64,000 bases of DNA from Sparassis latifolia (GCA_018466975.1 CM031554.1:1116001-1180000); one strand, 5' to 3'. Shown: positions 35,554-46,896, counted from the first letter of the stretch. Program-made: numbers and translations. Notes: generated by a model from the letters alone, not told the origin.

Positions 35554-36711
35554 CTAGCACTGGGTATAAACCACCAGAATCGGAGTCGGCTCCGCCTGCG
35601 CCTGTGCAGGGAGTTGCTCGCTCTCGCTGTGCCCGGTACTGGTGCAGTACTTGCTGCAGTGACAATGAGTGTCCGAACAGTCACCCCTGAGTTCTACAAC
35701 CTCGGAGACAGGGTGATTTCCAGGCAGGGAGATGCTCTTCCAGCTCCACGCTCCATATCTCAAGGGATGATGACCGAGAAAATGGAAAGTCTCGGCTGGA
35801 CCTCGACACCCCTTGTCCGCGTACACCCTCAGCACCGAGTGCCGCGTCTCGACGATATTGGCATCGAAAGCCTCTCCCTCGAAGTCCTGGCACTCCAAGC
35901 TGGGATCCTCCATCTTGTGGTATCCAACGGCATGACCATTATCAGCTGTCGCGACTGCAGCGACACCGACGTAGTGGTCCTGCGGGGGTTCCTTGACGCT
36001 CATCCAACTCAATCCTTCCCCGCTCCTAATCAGCTGCGATCTCCCGGTTGAGGTGAACCTCTGAGGAATGCCGAAGCAGTCTCTCTGTGGGAAAATGAGC
36101 AGCACCGAATCGTGCATTTCGATTACTTCGACTGTCGAAGCCTTCGATCTGAGATTCAAGCAATCGCTGTTCTGATCGTGCATGGTACGGAAGCCGACTT
36201 GATGGGCGTCATCGTTGAGGGCAATTGCGACGACTCCAGCGGGAAGCCCGGGCTCGTGACTTTGGCATCCGCACGGCGATTGCGGAGACCCGATCTAGGC
36301 GTCTGTTGAGACCGATGTGACGGGTAGAAGACATATGCTCACCGTTCCGGGGCTTGGAGAAACATCACAGGGACACGGTCTCAGTGATTCATGACGGTCT
36401 GAAGTTCGACAGTCATGGAAGGTAGTGAGGCACATCTTTCACAGGATTTATTGGAGATGCTCACCCGATAGGGGACAATGGTGAGGTGTCTCCTGCAACA
36501 GATGGTCAACACAGCCATCGACAAGAGGTTGGCCAAAGATACTAACTCCGCCAATATGGTCTCTGACCCGGAGAGCTTCACACTGTACGCTGACGCCGTT
36601 CACAGTGGACGTGCAAGTGGCAATGCCAACCACTTCCGTGTGATCAGTCTTCAACGCAGAGACAATACCAGATGCGAGGACGACGAGGACGAGAAGGCGG
36701 GAATTAAACAT
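35554..36711 (-). CDS. Secreted protein with two 90-residue tandem repeats
   Basis: Three exons (36465-36711, 36343-36398, 35554-36294) join in phase to 347 residues. The N-terminus is a signal peptide (MFNSRLLVLVVLASGIVSA). A Cys-containing region follows (about residues 20-117, with CPCDVSPSPGT and CGCQS). Two homologous units come next: residues about 121-208, with GVVAIALNDDAHQVGFRTM and a distal GEGLSWMSVKEP, and residues about 211-298, with GVAAVATADNGHAVGYHKM and GAWSWKSISLP. The spacing of corresponding Met residues (139 and 229) gives a 90-residue period. The G-x-x-x-W-x-S pattern at the end of each unit is reminiscent of beta/gamma-crystallin-type repeats, but that is only a suggestion. 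The last 45 residues are Cys- and Pro-rich. I do not recognise a named family. Confidence 0.7.
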
Positions 36712-37897
36712 CTTGATGTGTGGATAGTGAGACGGAAACATGGGATGACTCTGGTTATAAGGCCAGGATAGACAGGCACGCACCTGTGCGCTGCCCTGGG
36801 ACGTACAAGTTATGGCATCTGTCAGAACTTTCTCCAGGGAAGCAATGAAAGCATGTCAGATAAGTGGAGGGAATGGCAGCACACAGAAGCTCGGTCCAAG
36901 CGAACTTTCAGCGCCATATCCTCACGATATCGAGCGCTGGCGGCAGACCCTCGATGGAATTTGTGGAAATCAGTCTCTACATGCATCGCAGAGTCGATAG
37001 ATGCTGCCAAAGAGTAGAAATCAGCTTTTGAACAGCGCAGTTTCGCGGAATGCGGCTTGATGTCCATAGTGCCAACTCCCAGATTCGCACGCAATTGACA
37101 GCTGAACAGCCTGAGGATCTCGGCAATACCACAATTTGATGCACGCGTTTGAATAAATGCAACATTTACATCGTCTATGCATTGAAGTCTGACCACCGAA
37201 AGTCATCCGAACACAAGCGTGGAGAAGGATTACGTACATTGGTCCCTGAACTGCTGTCTACCAGCAAGGAGCACAGGAAGGAGAGTTCAAGAACTTGCGC
37301 AAACGCCGGCCTCGACACCTGCTGCTTGGACAGTTGACCACAACATGCGGCAGATAACTGGAATGTGGAGGCTGGGAAGACACCACCTTTGGGGCACGTT
37401 TAAAAGGCGGGGTAGCCATGGTCAGGACAGACGCCGGCGGGGGACCCAAAAGACGCGTCTTCGCATTAACATGTGCACCGAATGACACGTCCATGCAATT
37501 GGAGTAAACGGTGAAACTATTTGGGACACAGGAGATATTCGTGTGCACTGCGCTACGCTTGAAAATGTCCGCTTCTATTGGGATCGCGGATTAAAGGATC
37601 CTCCGTCAATTGAGGTACGGTGACTGGGATAAGAAAGCTCGATGACGCTCGAATGGATAATTGCCCGTCCCATAGAACCCTACCGCGAGCCCACTGGTGT
37701 CCGTTGCAATTGCGAGGTCACGACAAAATCAATCGGCCACGAGGGTTCAGAGGCCGTATGATGCCCATCCGACTCAGTCCCCCGATAGGAATAGGCTGTA
37801 AGCATCTGAGCGACGTTAACCGTTGAGGAAAGCCGCTGCAATCGTTCTCCGGAGAAGCACCGAGTCGCGCTTTGAGATGATGTCCACGGTGGGAGCC
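36712..37897. other. Intergenic, about 1.2 kb
   Basis: Short frames on both strands without motif, codon or splice support. No repeat recognised by eye. Confidence 0.35.
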
Positions 37898-38424
37898 TCA
37901 GACCTTCAGGTTCATCCGCTCGCCCTTCGGATCGCGCATGGTGCGGAAGCCCACCTCGTGGCCACTGCTGTCAGTGACAAACGTCGATGAGAAGTACAGC
38001 ACCGTCACTTTGAGAATAACTGAGGGCTGTCCGATATAGACGGCTGTTGAGTCAAAATGTGAGGAGGCACAAATACTCACAGTGCTCTGAGTAAACTCTG
38101 CCAGGGAGCTACAAGCCCCCGGCGGACAACGGGGGCCCGCAGTAACGGATAGTGAAAGATTTCTGAGATTGACGTCAAATGCTCACCCGAAGGAGCCTGA
38201 GAAATATGCAATTTCTCCTGCACCTACATTCAGCGCTGAGAGAAGATGAGAGACATACTACCTTCACTGCTTCGGCACTGTCTCCCGACACGGAGGGCTT
38301 CATACTGAATATGTGCACGATTGAGTTTGACGCATAAATCACCGTTTCAACCACCTCCGAAGGGCGGCCTGGGACGTCCACAACACCGGAGGCGATGAAG
38401 CGGATGAAGAGAGTCCCAAACATC
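37898..38424 (-). pseudogene. Degenerate or misread locus related to the 35554-36711 secreted protein
   Basis: The last 20 residues of a minus-strand frame, HEVGFRTMRDPKGERMNLK, match HQVGFRTMHDQNSDCLNLR of the secreted repeat protein about 1.7 kb away on the same strand. Upstream, frames at 38175-38424 (FGTLFIRFIASGVVDVPGR, ETVIYASNSIVHIFSM) can be joined to it through introns near 38230-38273 and 38045-38098. The middle exon reads openly in a different phase from the one the last exon needs, and another splice choice ends in a different frame. No signal peptide was found. It may be a real short gene with an exon I misplaced, or a decayed partial duplicate; I lean to the latter. Confidence 0.35.
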
Positions 38425-38519
38425 CTGCAGTGCATTGTGATGAATCTGATAGTTGACTTTGAGCAGCCAGGGAAATTGGCCGTGACTCTTCTTAAAGATC
38501 GGCCGTCTTCTGTCAACAC

Positions 38520-39129
38520 TTGCTCAGATACAAGGGAATAGGGCTCGTAAGCACTAAGCCATATATCAACTATGTCAAACTGACCATCTAGCGACTAGTA
38601 ACGGCGGTAATATTCCCATAAATAAAATTGGCGTACTAGGCGGCCATCTACAGATGAACGGCCAAGATGTGGACAACTGGGACTCAGCCTGAACTCGAAG
38701 TGTCTCGAGGCATGTACTTGACTTAACAAATATTGAAGGCGTGAATCAAAGAGTGTGAAAGGTCACTGGTTCACCGGTCACCGAAGAGAAGTTCTTTAAG
38801 AGGCAGGAGATCTCAACCAATAAGATGTCCATATTTGATTCGAACACCGATAGCCGGCAATTTCCAGGCGAGTCCATTTTATGAAGAACTGTTGACTTTG
38901 TTTTGGTAATAATGGCTACGTATTCTACATACTCACCTCTGAACCCAGGCTATCCTAGGGCTTGTCTACGAGCTTCCAGCCTACGCACTCTCGTCCGAGT
39001 CGTCACTTATCGGAAGACAGGGAACTCTCCAGACCGTGTGTCCTACGTGCCTACTCCTGTGGTATATATATAGTTGTGCTGCGCTCTACTTCTTTTCCAA
39101 CGTCAGTCGGCGAAGAACTGTCTATCATC
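38520..39129. promoter_or_regulatory. Upstream region of dehydrogenase copy 2, with TATA element
   Basis: No coding frame. At 39063-39072 the plus strand reads TATATATATA, about 60 bp upstream of the ATG at 39130, a usual fungal TATA position. Nothing else recognised. Confidence 0.4.
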
Positions 39130-40384
39130 ATGTCTAGCATTTGGACGAAGTTTTTTCCTCCAAAAGCGACTTGGGGGGTGGATCAAATTCCTGACCTCGC
39201 TGGCAAAGTCATAATTGTCACCGGAGGAAACACAGGCATTGGCAAGGATACCGTCCGAGTATGTATTAGTCTCAAAAATATCTTGTTTCTCTATTCTGAC
39301 CATAGTGTCTTGTCACAGGAACTTCTCTTACACAATGCGAAGGTGTATATTGCTGGTCGTTCCCAGGAGAGGGTGGAAGCTGCTATCGAGGAGCTGAAAA
39401 CCGAGACCGGGAAGGAGGCTCTGTTTCTTCACATGGATCTTGCAAACTTGACGTCTATCAAGTTGGCGGTGGAGGAGTTTCGCAAGCAAGTATTTCAATC
39501 CGGTCTCACACGATGCAGATCTGACGTGCGCCGCTGCAGCAAGGAGACGCAGTTGCATGTATTATTCAACAGCGCTGGTGTCATGACCCCACCCATTGAC
39601 GAACTCACTTATGACGGCTATGATCTCCAATTTGGGACCAACGTACTTGGTGTGCCTTGACTTGAGCTGAACTCGCATCTATGGGAATTGATGGTCTTAC
39701 TTGTAGGTCATTTCTATCTCACGAAGCTACTCCTCCCTCTTCTTATCGCAACCGCTAAGACATCTCCCGATGGAAAGGCTCGTGTAATCAACACCTCGTC
39801 AATGTCACATGAGCATGCGTCTGGAATTGACTACGACTCTCTGCGCATCGGTTCGCGGAGGAAGGAGTTGGGTACATATCGGCTGTATTGCCAGAGCAAA
39901 TTTGTAGGCATCGCTCCTCTCTTTCGACGCAGTTGACTGAACAGTGCACGTCAGGGTAACGTTGTGTTCTCCAATGAGCTTAATAGGCGATACGCTTCTC
40001 AAGGCATCGTCTCTATCTCGCTCCATCCGGGGATCATCAAAACAGAGCTCGCACGGCATTCATGGTTACCGATGAACCAACTTATGGTATACATCACCTC
40101 TCCGTATGCGTGATACTTCCTAACGTTGATGCCTGCAGTTCATGTTCGCGTATCCCTCCTCGACTGGAGCACTCACACAGCTGTACGCAGGCACTTCTCC
40201 CGAGGGCGCTGATCTCGGTGGAAAGGTGGGTCATGTGTGATTCCTGCAGGCTTCCCTGTCTGACCTCTCCACATAGTATCTGATGCCTTGGGCTCGTGTC
40301 GTCTCCCCAAGGACGGAAACGGACGACCCGTCTGTCGGATCGAAACTGTGGACGTGGTTGGATCAACAAGTCGATGGCATCTAG
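39130..40384 (+). CDS. Short-chain dehydrogenase/reductase (copy 2)
   Basis: Paralogue of the enzyme at 11413-12688. Seven exons (39130-39258, 39319-39485, 39540-39649, 39707-39903, 39955-40086, 40139-40225, 40277-40384) give 309 residues. The cofactor motif is VTGGNTGIGKDT. The structural motif reads LFNSAG instead of the common NNAG; the active-site pair is Y-C-Q-S-K in RLYCQSKF, with SLHPGIIKTE behind it. Intron 2 (39486-39539) begins GCAAGT and ends GCTGCAG, so it is a GC-AG intron. It is 54 bp and open in frame, so retention would add 18 residues rather than break the protein. This choice also makes exon 2 the same length as in copy 1. Substrate unknown. Confidence 0.9.
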
Positions 40385-40635
40385 TGGCTAGCGCCCAGCC
40401 CCACCCGGTGATGTGCGGAGTGTGTCAGCATAGTCTTATGTAACGAACATCCGCTGTATGTACTAATCTCCCTATGATTATTTCTGGGCTATCCAGATTT
40501 TGAAAATCTCAGACACCTTTCTCTCTGACCGATTTGTTTATGCATAAGGTTAGTTCCTGTATTTGCACCATATACGGTCGTAGGTTCGTGTCCGTGCTCT
40601 GCTCACTTGGAAATAAATACCCTTGGTGAGTGCAG

Positions 40636-40727
40636 GCGCTACCATCGCACAATGCAAAGGTTTACATCGCAAGGGGGACGTAACAAAGGTTGCACAAGCT
40701 ATCGAGCAGGGCATGGGAAAAGAGGCG
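40636..40727 (+). pseudogene. Relic of a third dehydrogenase copy (exon 2 fragment)
   Basis: The stretch following TGCAG at 40635 aligns by eye with the start of exon 2 of dehydrogenase copy 2: CACAATGCAAAGGTTTACAT against CACAATGCGAAGGTGTATAT, then GCTATCGAG and GGGAAAAGAGGC against the matching GCTATCGAGG and GGGAAGGAGGC. The frame is broken by a stop and small indels, and no other exon was found. It lies 250 bp downstream of copy 2, as expected for a failed tandem duplicate. Confidence 0.6.
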
Positions 40728-41219
40728 TAAATAGATCGGTGCAAGCCTGGATGGCTGAATGTTGCGGAAACAGGAAGGCGACACCGTGAAAATGTACATA
40801 AGTTACCGAATTCCCCTGAAACTTTTCCCTGAAAGGATTACTTTATGAGAATTTTACCAGATCTCTCACGGAACTGACCGAGAAGGGATTCCTCCGTGAC
40901 TTGTAAGTCACATTTTTTCCCGACTCCCGCTTCTCCCAGATATTTCGAGCAACTTTACTTCGTTTTCCTCTTAAGTTTTTTCTCCAGGAAAAAAGGTGTA
41001 ATGTACCTTGTGGTTACAACCGTACGTTCATGCGTGTTTTGAGACGTAGCGATCTAATACCACCACTTACGTGCCTTTCTTTTCAACATTGACAGAACTG
41101 CACCTTGTCTTCAACGTTGCTAACAACACCTTGAATCCTTCCTGGGAGAGCCTGACAGACTCGGAACGAGCTTAATCAGTTCTGCCACAAGCGGCACATA
41201 ATCAGCCTGTTCGTCCACA

Positions 41220-42504
41220 ATGATCCCGCAACTGGCTCCGGACATTCACGAGATGATCATCGACAATTTGCATGACAACAAACGCACCCTATCCTCATGC
41301 ACATTAGTATCGCCCTCATGGACGTACTCCAGTCGCCGCTATCTGTTCGAGACTATTAAAGTCAGTGGTGTCGTGGATGAGTTTGAACCATTTGTCAAAT
41401 ACTTGCAAGAATCTCCTCATATCTCCACGTTGATACGACACTTGCGCCTCTTAGGAAATAGCTCTCGTCGCACTTTTCTTTGCTTGCACGTCGTGGTTGA
41501 TATTCTCTCCAATCTTCCACGCCTTCGCAGGTTGGATTTGGAAGAAATATGGTCCACTAGCTCTTCTTGCACATGCCGTTCGTCGAAGTCCATTTCGAAT
41601 TCGTGTTTCAGCGTGAAGCAGCTGTCAATCAATACAGTCATATTCACTACACTCGAGAACGTGATATCCTTCTTCTCTCTCTATTCCGTGGTGGAACACT
41701 TGCACGTGAACTCCGTGTCCATGAGGGACTGGGGAGATGCAGACCCCGACTACCTCAACACATTGGCGCAGGGCTTCTCAGGGGACTTCGGAGTACAATC
41801 CCTGCAGCTCAGGGCCTCGTTCGGGGATGCCACATTCATGCAATTTTTTTGCGATATCCTTCGGTATGCTCCGTCTAGACATACATTGCATTCGATTAGA
41901 GCCGAGTTCCTTGACTGGGACGATGTCGCAACTCTCGGGAGATTATTACAGGCGATAGGACCGACAATCCGGCACTTGGCATTCGATGGTCTGAATGAAC
42001 TGGAAAAGTTTGACCGTGAGTTCGCAACCTAGTTTGGTATTATTCTGTTACACATGCTAACAATGGTGGACATTAGTGCCAATGCAGTGGCATGACCTCA
42101 ATCTGTCATCGTGTTCTCACCTGCAGTCTGTCTTCCTCGTCGTGGTTGTTTCCGACATTTATGACGACCTGCACGATCCGTTCAACTACCCCCTTGCCAT
42201 GATCAGGATGATGCCACGCACAGTGCAGAACATCACCTTCCAGCTTCTATCTACCGTCGTCCATGTCAAAAAGAACTGTGAAAATATGGATAATTACGAC
42301 TGGCCAATAATTGCACAGGTACTCAGCGAGTTTCCACGCCTAGAAACGGTGATGTTTGAGATTGGAGGTCGCAGCTTGCGTTCTGTAGACCCTGGCTTTC
42401 ACAACCACCGTGCTGTCATAGAGGCGAAGCTACCCGAGTTATGCACCCAGGGCCTTCTACGTTTCTCTCTTTTGCCGGACCCGCGTAACCGAGGCTTCCG
42501 ATAA
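41220..42504 (+). CDS. F-box-like protein of mushroom type
   Basis: Two exons (41220-42015, 42077-42504) joined across a 61-bp intron give 407 residues. The N-terminal 45 residues are F-box-like: LAPDIHEMIIDNLHD, then LSSCTLVSPSWTYSSRRYLF. A leucine-rich region follows (HISTLIRHLRLLGN, LSNLPRLRRLDLEEIW, VEHLHVNSVSM, LQAIGPTIRHLAFDGL). It likely serves as an adaptor of SCF ubiquitin ligases, a group greatly expanded in Agaricomycetes. It is not a close copy of the F-box gene at 2395-3891. The start ATG is in a reasonable context (CCACAATGAT). Intact. Confidence 0.78.
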
Positions 42505-42930
42505 AGGCACTTACCCGGAGGCTATGGTGAGCAGTAGTCGTCTCTTCGCATCGTCTCCTGCTGAAATATTTGTAGTATTCTTTACAGCGGCGGCAAACGA
42601 CATCTGAATATGACCGCGGATTGGGATTAGCCTATAGGTGTTCAGATTTCACGATCGAAGACCAATATACCCTTGAGCTTATACACTATTGACTACCTAA
42701 CTTGAACACTCCAATGCTTTCGTCAGATAACCGCATCCACTTCATTGCTCATCTTACACCTCCTTCCGAGTGAAGACCACTTGCAAGTTCAGCTATATCA
42801 TGTCCCCACTGTGTGCATCCCTAAGTAGCACCACCTTTCGGGTATAGTAGCATAGCTCGTACTCACACCCACAGCATATGACATTCAACACTGCTCACAG
42901 TTTTCTCACTAAGTGACTTCATGCCAGAAA
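42505..42930. other. Intergenic, 0.4 kb
   Basis: Convergent 3' region; nothing recognised. Confidence 0.4.
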
Positions 42931-43147
42931 TAACCTAGATAAAAGGTCTAAGTGACTGGTATATGACAGCAAACTGCCAACCAAACGAAATAACCTATAC
43001 AACAAGATAAAAGGTCTCAACTGGTCCGTCTATGTCTAGTAAGGATATGACGAGCAAACTGCACAACCAAACGAAGACAGCACCAGTCCGAGTGACGCCT
43101 TGGAACAAGCTCCGCCGTATAGCAAAGAGTGACGCCTTGGAACAGCT
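42931..43147. repeat. Imperfect tandem duplications at the 3' end of the 43017-44654 gene
   Basis: Two overlapping repeat pairs are visible. GATAAAAGGTCT and GCAAACTGC..AACCAAACGA occur at about 42938-42994 and again at about 43005-43074, with ATATGAC before the second block. AGTGACGCCTTGGAACA occurs at about 43091 and about 43126, a 35-bp shift. The second pair lies within the last codons of the gene and duplicates an LFQG-like end, so the natural stop of the gene may be one of two. Confidence 0.6.
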
Positions 43148-44654
43148 CTGTACGAGGTCTAGGAGCTCCACGTTGCGCGCCAGCATCTGCCTCGTCTTCT
43201 TCTGATTCTCGGCGACGCTTCTCCCCCTTCCCATCATCTTCTTCAACTGCACGGTCGGCGGGAGGGAGCGACGCACCGCGAGCTCTGATACCTACATCGT
43301 CTGCGCGTCCCTTCCCTTTGTAAGATGCTAACGGACTAGGGACCGGAAGGGCCGGTGGTTGGACGGTACGACCGTCCTGTTGTGAAGGGGGCACAGGGCC
43401 CACGCTCGTCTTGGTCTCCTGCTGCACGCGATCCTCTTTTTTCTTATCCGCCCTCATCAGAGCATTATAGATCTGCACTGAGGGATTCGAGGTATCCGAA
43501 GCATCAACCGCGAGATGCCTCATTGGCTTCTGCGGTGGAGAGGGTGGGCTAACTTGCGGAAGAATAGCCATGCCCTGAGTCAACGCGTTAGAATTTGCAT
43601 GCATCTGCGGTGGCCGCGCCTTAGAGGCGTTGACGACCGTGGAATGGGAAGGGGCCACTGCTTGGGGCTGCGAAATGGGGGCAGGACCGACATCCAACAT
43701 AGTAAATGATTCGGTCCTTCGCAATCGAGAGGAACCAGCAACTGGCAGAGGGGTAGGAGTGTGGCCACCAATGTTCCTAGGCGGTGGCAAGGCCCTGACA
43801 ATCGGCCTCCCGAGCATGGGTGCTATGTGGGGGCCAGCTTGTGGTGCAGGCTGTGGTGCAGCTTGTGTTGGTGGTTGCACTGCGACTTGTGTTGGTGGTT
43901 GCATTGTGACTTGTGGTGCGACTTCCGGCGCGTGACGTGGTGCCGCTGACGGCGCACCCCCCCTGGGCCTTGGCCTCCTGAACCGAGGTGCTATATGTCG
44001 GACGTCTTCTGTCGCGGTATTGGGCTCGGGCAGGGCCACAGACGTCGACGAGGCGGCCTTGGGAGGTGTGGATGGCGGAAGCACGGCCTTCGAGGTTGGG
44101 GCCCTGGGGCCAGTCCTGTAGATGTACATTGTATGAGGCCCAGCAAATGGCACGAGAGCAATGAGCATACGAACGTCGCAGTGGAGACGTCATTAGTGTC
44201 TCGTGCTTGAGCGGCTTTCTCCTTCCGAGGTCGACCACGGCCACGACGCGCAGTCGCAGATTGTATGTGCGCGGGTTTCTCTGCGGGCGCGCCCACTATT
44301 CGACCTGAGCGAGTCTTCATCGGGCTTGGCGAGTTGGGAGGTTTGGCCTCGACAATCACGGGTGGCGGGTGCATCTCTCGATCTGAGTGGGTCTTTGTCC
44401 GCTTCGCAGGACGGTTTCTGGGACCTGCTTCAACATCTTCTGGTGGCTGGTTCGAATCTTCAGCAGGCCAGATCTTTCTCTTGTTTGTGGTGGTACTGCT
44501 GGGCCCCGCCTCTGCAATTTGAGGAGGTTGTTGAGTCGCATCTGTGCTACGTATCAGATGCAGCGATCTAAGCACAAAGAGTGGAACGCGCACCAGCAGC
44601 TTTAGTGGCGGGCTTGAGCTTGGATCTCAGTTTATGTTTCACAATTGCGCGCAT
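43017..44654 (-). CDS. AT-hook-type basic disordered protein
   Basis: Probable exons are 44594-44654, 44171-44541 and 43017-44087, about 500 residues. The first intron (44542-44593) is clear; the second acceptor is uncertain (another AG at about 44116 is out of phase). Exon 1 codes for MRAIVKHKLRSKLKPATKAA, very like the first exon of the gene at 46068-46896. Exon 2 holds MKTRSGRIV and an AT-hook core, RRGRGRPRKEK, which binds the minor groove of AT-rich DNA. Exon 3 is Pro/Gln/Ala-rich with tandem PPTQ(V/A)A(V/P)Q units, then KGKGRADD and KRRRESEEDEAD. The tail matches the gene at 21953-23229. Nuclear, chromatin-related work is inferred from the AT-hook. The 3' end is blurred by the tandem duplication. 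Confidence 0.6.
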
Positions 44655-46067
44655 CGTTTGTGGAGCACGTAGGTGGAGGTGGTGCAGAAGTGGCGGTGGC
44701 TCTGGGGAGGAAGTGGAAGTGGTTGTGAGGAAGGTTGAACAAACAAGAGAATATATACGTTCCGGCTATTATAAACCTACTATTCACACCCCGCTTCTCC
44801 TTTATGTTGCTCGTCGTTCTTTGTTCTGTAGGGTGGCAGCGCCACGGTCACCTATCATAACAAACCGAACAAGTCCTAGGATAAGGAGAACACTGGAGAC
44901 TGAACCCAGAATAGCAAAACACTAATGTTGCAATGCTTTTTTGTCCATCCTGGAAGACAAATAACAAAGGCTCGAATTTGGACGAAACAAGTCATGCACT
45001 TGTCGTCATGACTAAGTTGGGGACCATCTCGATAGATTCAAAAGAAGACAGAGAACCACTGAGTATCACCCAGCGTAGGGCAGCGATACCTCATAATCGT
45101 CCAAGAGACCCTGAAGTAATGTCAAACCTCCGACACCCAGTTTATCCTGAGACGTCCAGCTTTCGGAAGGTGCCCGGAAAATTACAGACACACAAGTGCA
45201 TGGCTTCCATGGGTAGCATGATCACAAGCACTAGTACCAGCTCAGACGAAGATCGTCATCGAGACCGACTGATAATTGCGACTCGGAGAAGGGGCAGTGG
45301 CCAGTGTCTGCCACGTGTTGGTAGAAATCATCCAAATGTGGCAGGTGTAGTATTGGCCGACTGTTCACTCAACCGGTGACACAGCAGATCGAAAGTACTC
45401 CATCTACAGAATGCGCTGCTAATATTGAGGGAAACTGCCTCGTAGCGCTCCAGCTGCTGCGTGGACTCGATTGTGCAGCACCTCGATGAGCAACTCTTTG
45501 TACACACATATTACTTCCATACCTTATACCATCTCAGAGCTATTACTACGTCACGCTCTTGTTGTCGCAATACCACCGCCATGAAATCAGAGCACCGCTC
45601 TACTGAGTTGACTACGTAATTTTTTGTTTGGTAGCTAATGCTTGTCCCCCAGACAGTAACGACCGATCAGCTTGCATGCTTTGTTGTCGCGAAGCAAAAT
45701 TACAATAGCAATGGTACAGAAACAGTAAACTGTCATGAGAGCTACTACACCATAAGTCGAGGAACACGTGCTGACACAGAGCATGCGTATGGCACCCAGA
45801 GTCAGACAGAGCAGTACCAGACTGCTTCTCGTCGTACTGTATGGGGCGAGAGTAACGTCCTATTCAAGCGGGATGGTTTATAATGTTTCAACGTTGTGTG
45901 AGGGAGCCTCCCGTGACCGCAGCGGAGTCCCACTATTTCTTGCGTGGATATTTCTTGCGTGGATATTTCTTGCGAGGACGAAGTCGTAGGCGCTGTTCAC
46001 CAGCCTCCCCCTCATCCCTTCCCTCCCCTTGATCCCCTTCGTCCTCCTCGGGCTCGCGATCGCGATT
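44655..46067. other. Intergenic, about 1.4 kb
   Basis: Contains a 148-codon plus-strand frame (44933-45379) that begins with ATG but has no motif, intron or related frame; I do not call it a gene. A 15-bp tandem repeat lies at 45934-45977 (listed separately). Nothing else recognised. Confidence 0.35.
45934..45977. repeat. 15-bp tandem repeat, three units
   Basis: The unit ATTTCTTGCGTGGAT is repeated about 2.9 times just downstream of the stop of the 46068-46896 gene. The last unit ends GCGAGG instead of GCGTGG. Confidence 0.8.
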
Positions 46068-46896
46068 CTAGCTCTCCCTCCTAGGTCCTCCAGTCCGAGG
46101 AGACGCAGGCGCAACCCTAGAGGTGCGAAGCTGGCTAAGGTCGACGTCCTCACTACCAGGTCCACGGTAGATGGCGTCGGGGTGCCGCCACTCCCCCGCG
46201 TAAAAGACAACGTCGTATCCCATACCCTGGCGATCAGGCGGGACGGTGTCTCTCCCGTACAGCCTGGGGTCGTCGGTGAACTCGCCACGAGCGTAAGCGT
46301 CGGCGGCTTGGATATTAAAGTCACGGGTGAGGGGCCGGCCGACGCGAGCTGTAGGCACGGCGGACGCAACCGGTGGGGAGGAAGAGGAATTCGTTGGTGG
46401 TCTGGTAGAAGGACCGGCGACCGGGGTAGAAGGGCGAGCCTCCCGCTGCCGATAAGCTGATTGTCGTTTCTTGGAGCCTGAGACTTGCTCTTCAGCCTTT
46501 CTCTGTGCATCGTTCTCCTTTGGCGAAGCCGCTCGAGTGTCAACTGTCCTGTGAGTCAATCAAGATAGGCTTCAGAGGGTGAGATCAGGACAAAGAAGGA
46601 ACGCACCTTCCTTTTCTTGCAGGGCGAGTCGATGTCCGTCCATCATCGATGGGTTGGGCATGTGCTGTCTCTTCGGGCGGTTGGCGTCGAATACGACGGC
46701 GTCTTCCGCCATTCACCAAGGGTAGCAGCGTTCGTCCCGAGCGAGTTCGCATCGGCGGGAAGGGATCATCGCTAGGCGCAGCTTCGGAACCTGCAGCCTA
46801 CTTCATCGGGACAGGTTCCAGAAGGTCAATGGAACACTTACCGGAGGCCTTGCGAGTAGCCTTGGGCGCAGATTTCGCTTTCACAGCTCGAGGCAT
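46068..46896 (-). CDS. Small basic protein related to the AT-hook gene next to it
   Basis: Three exons (46842-46896, 46607-46790, 46068-46548) join in phase to 239 residues. The first codes for MPRAVKAKSAPKATRKAS, resembling exon 1 of the 43017-44654 gene. Exon 2 has MRTRSGRTLLPL, a counterpart of MKTRSGR there, and an Arg-rich stretch (GGRRRRIRRQPPEE). Exon 3 has a Ser/Pro-rich linker and then a part that looks folded (FNIQAADAYARGEF, RDTVPPDRQGMGYDVVFYAG). No catalytic motif. Same strand as the related gene, 1.4 kb apart, so likely a diverged tandem pair. It is head-to-head with DAP1 (about 610 bp between start codons, with a doubtful small frame between). Confidence 0.65.

Noticed and set aside
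44933..45379. 148-codon plus-strand frame with ATG
   Set aside because: No motif, no intron, ordinary composition for chance, and no related frame elsewhere in the window.
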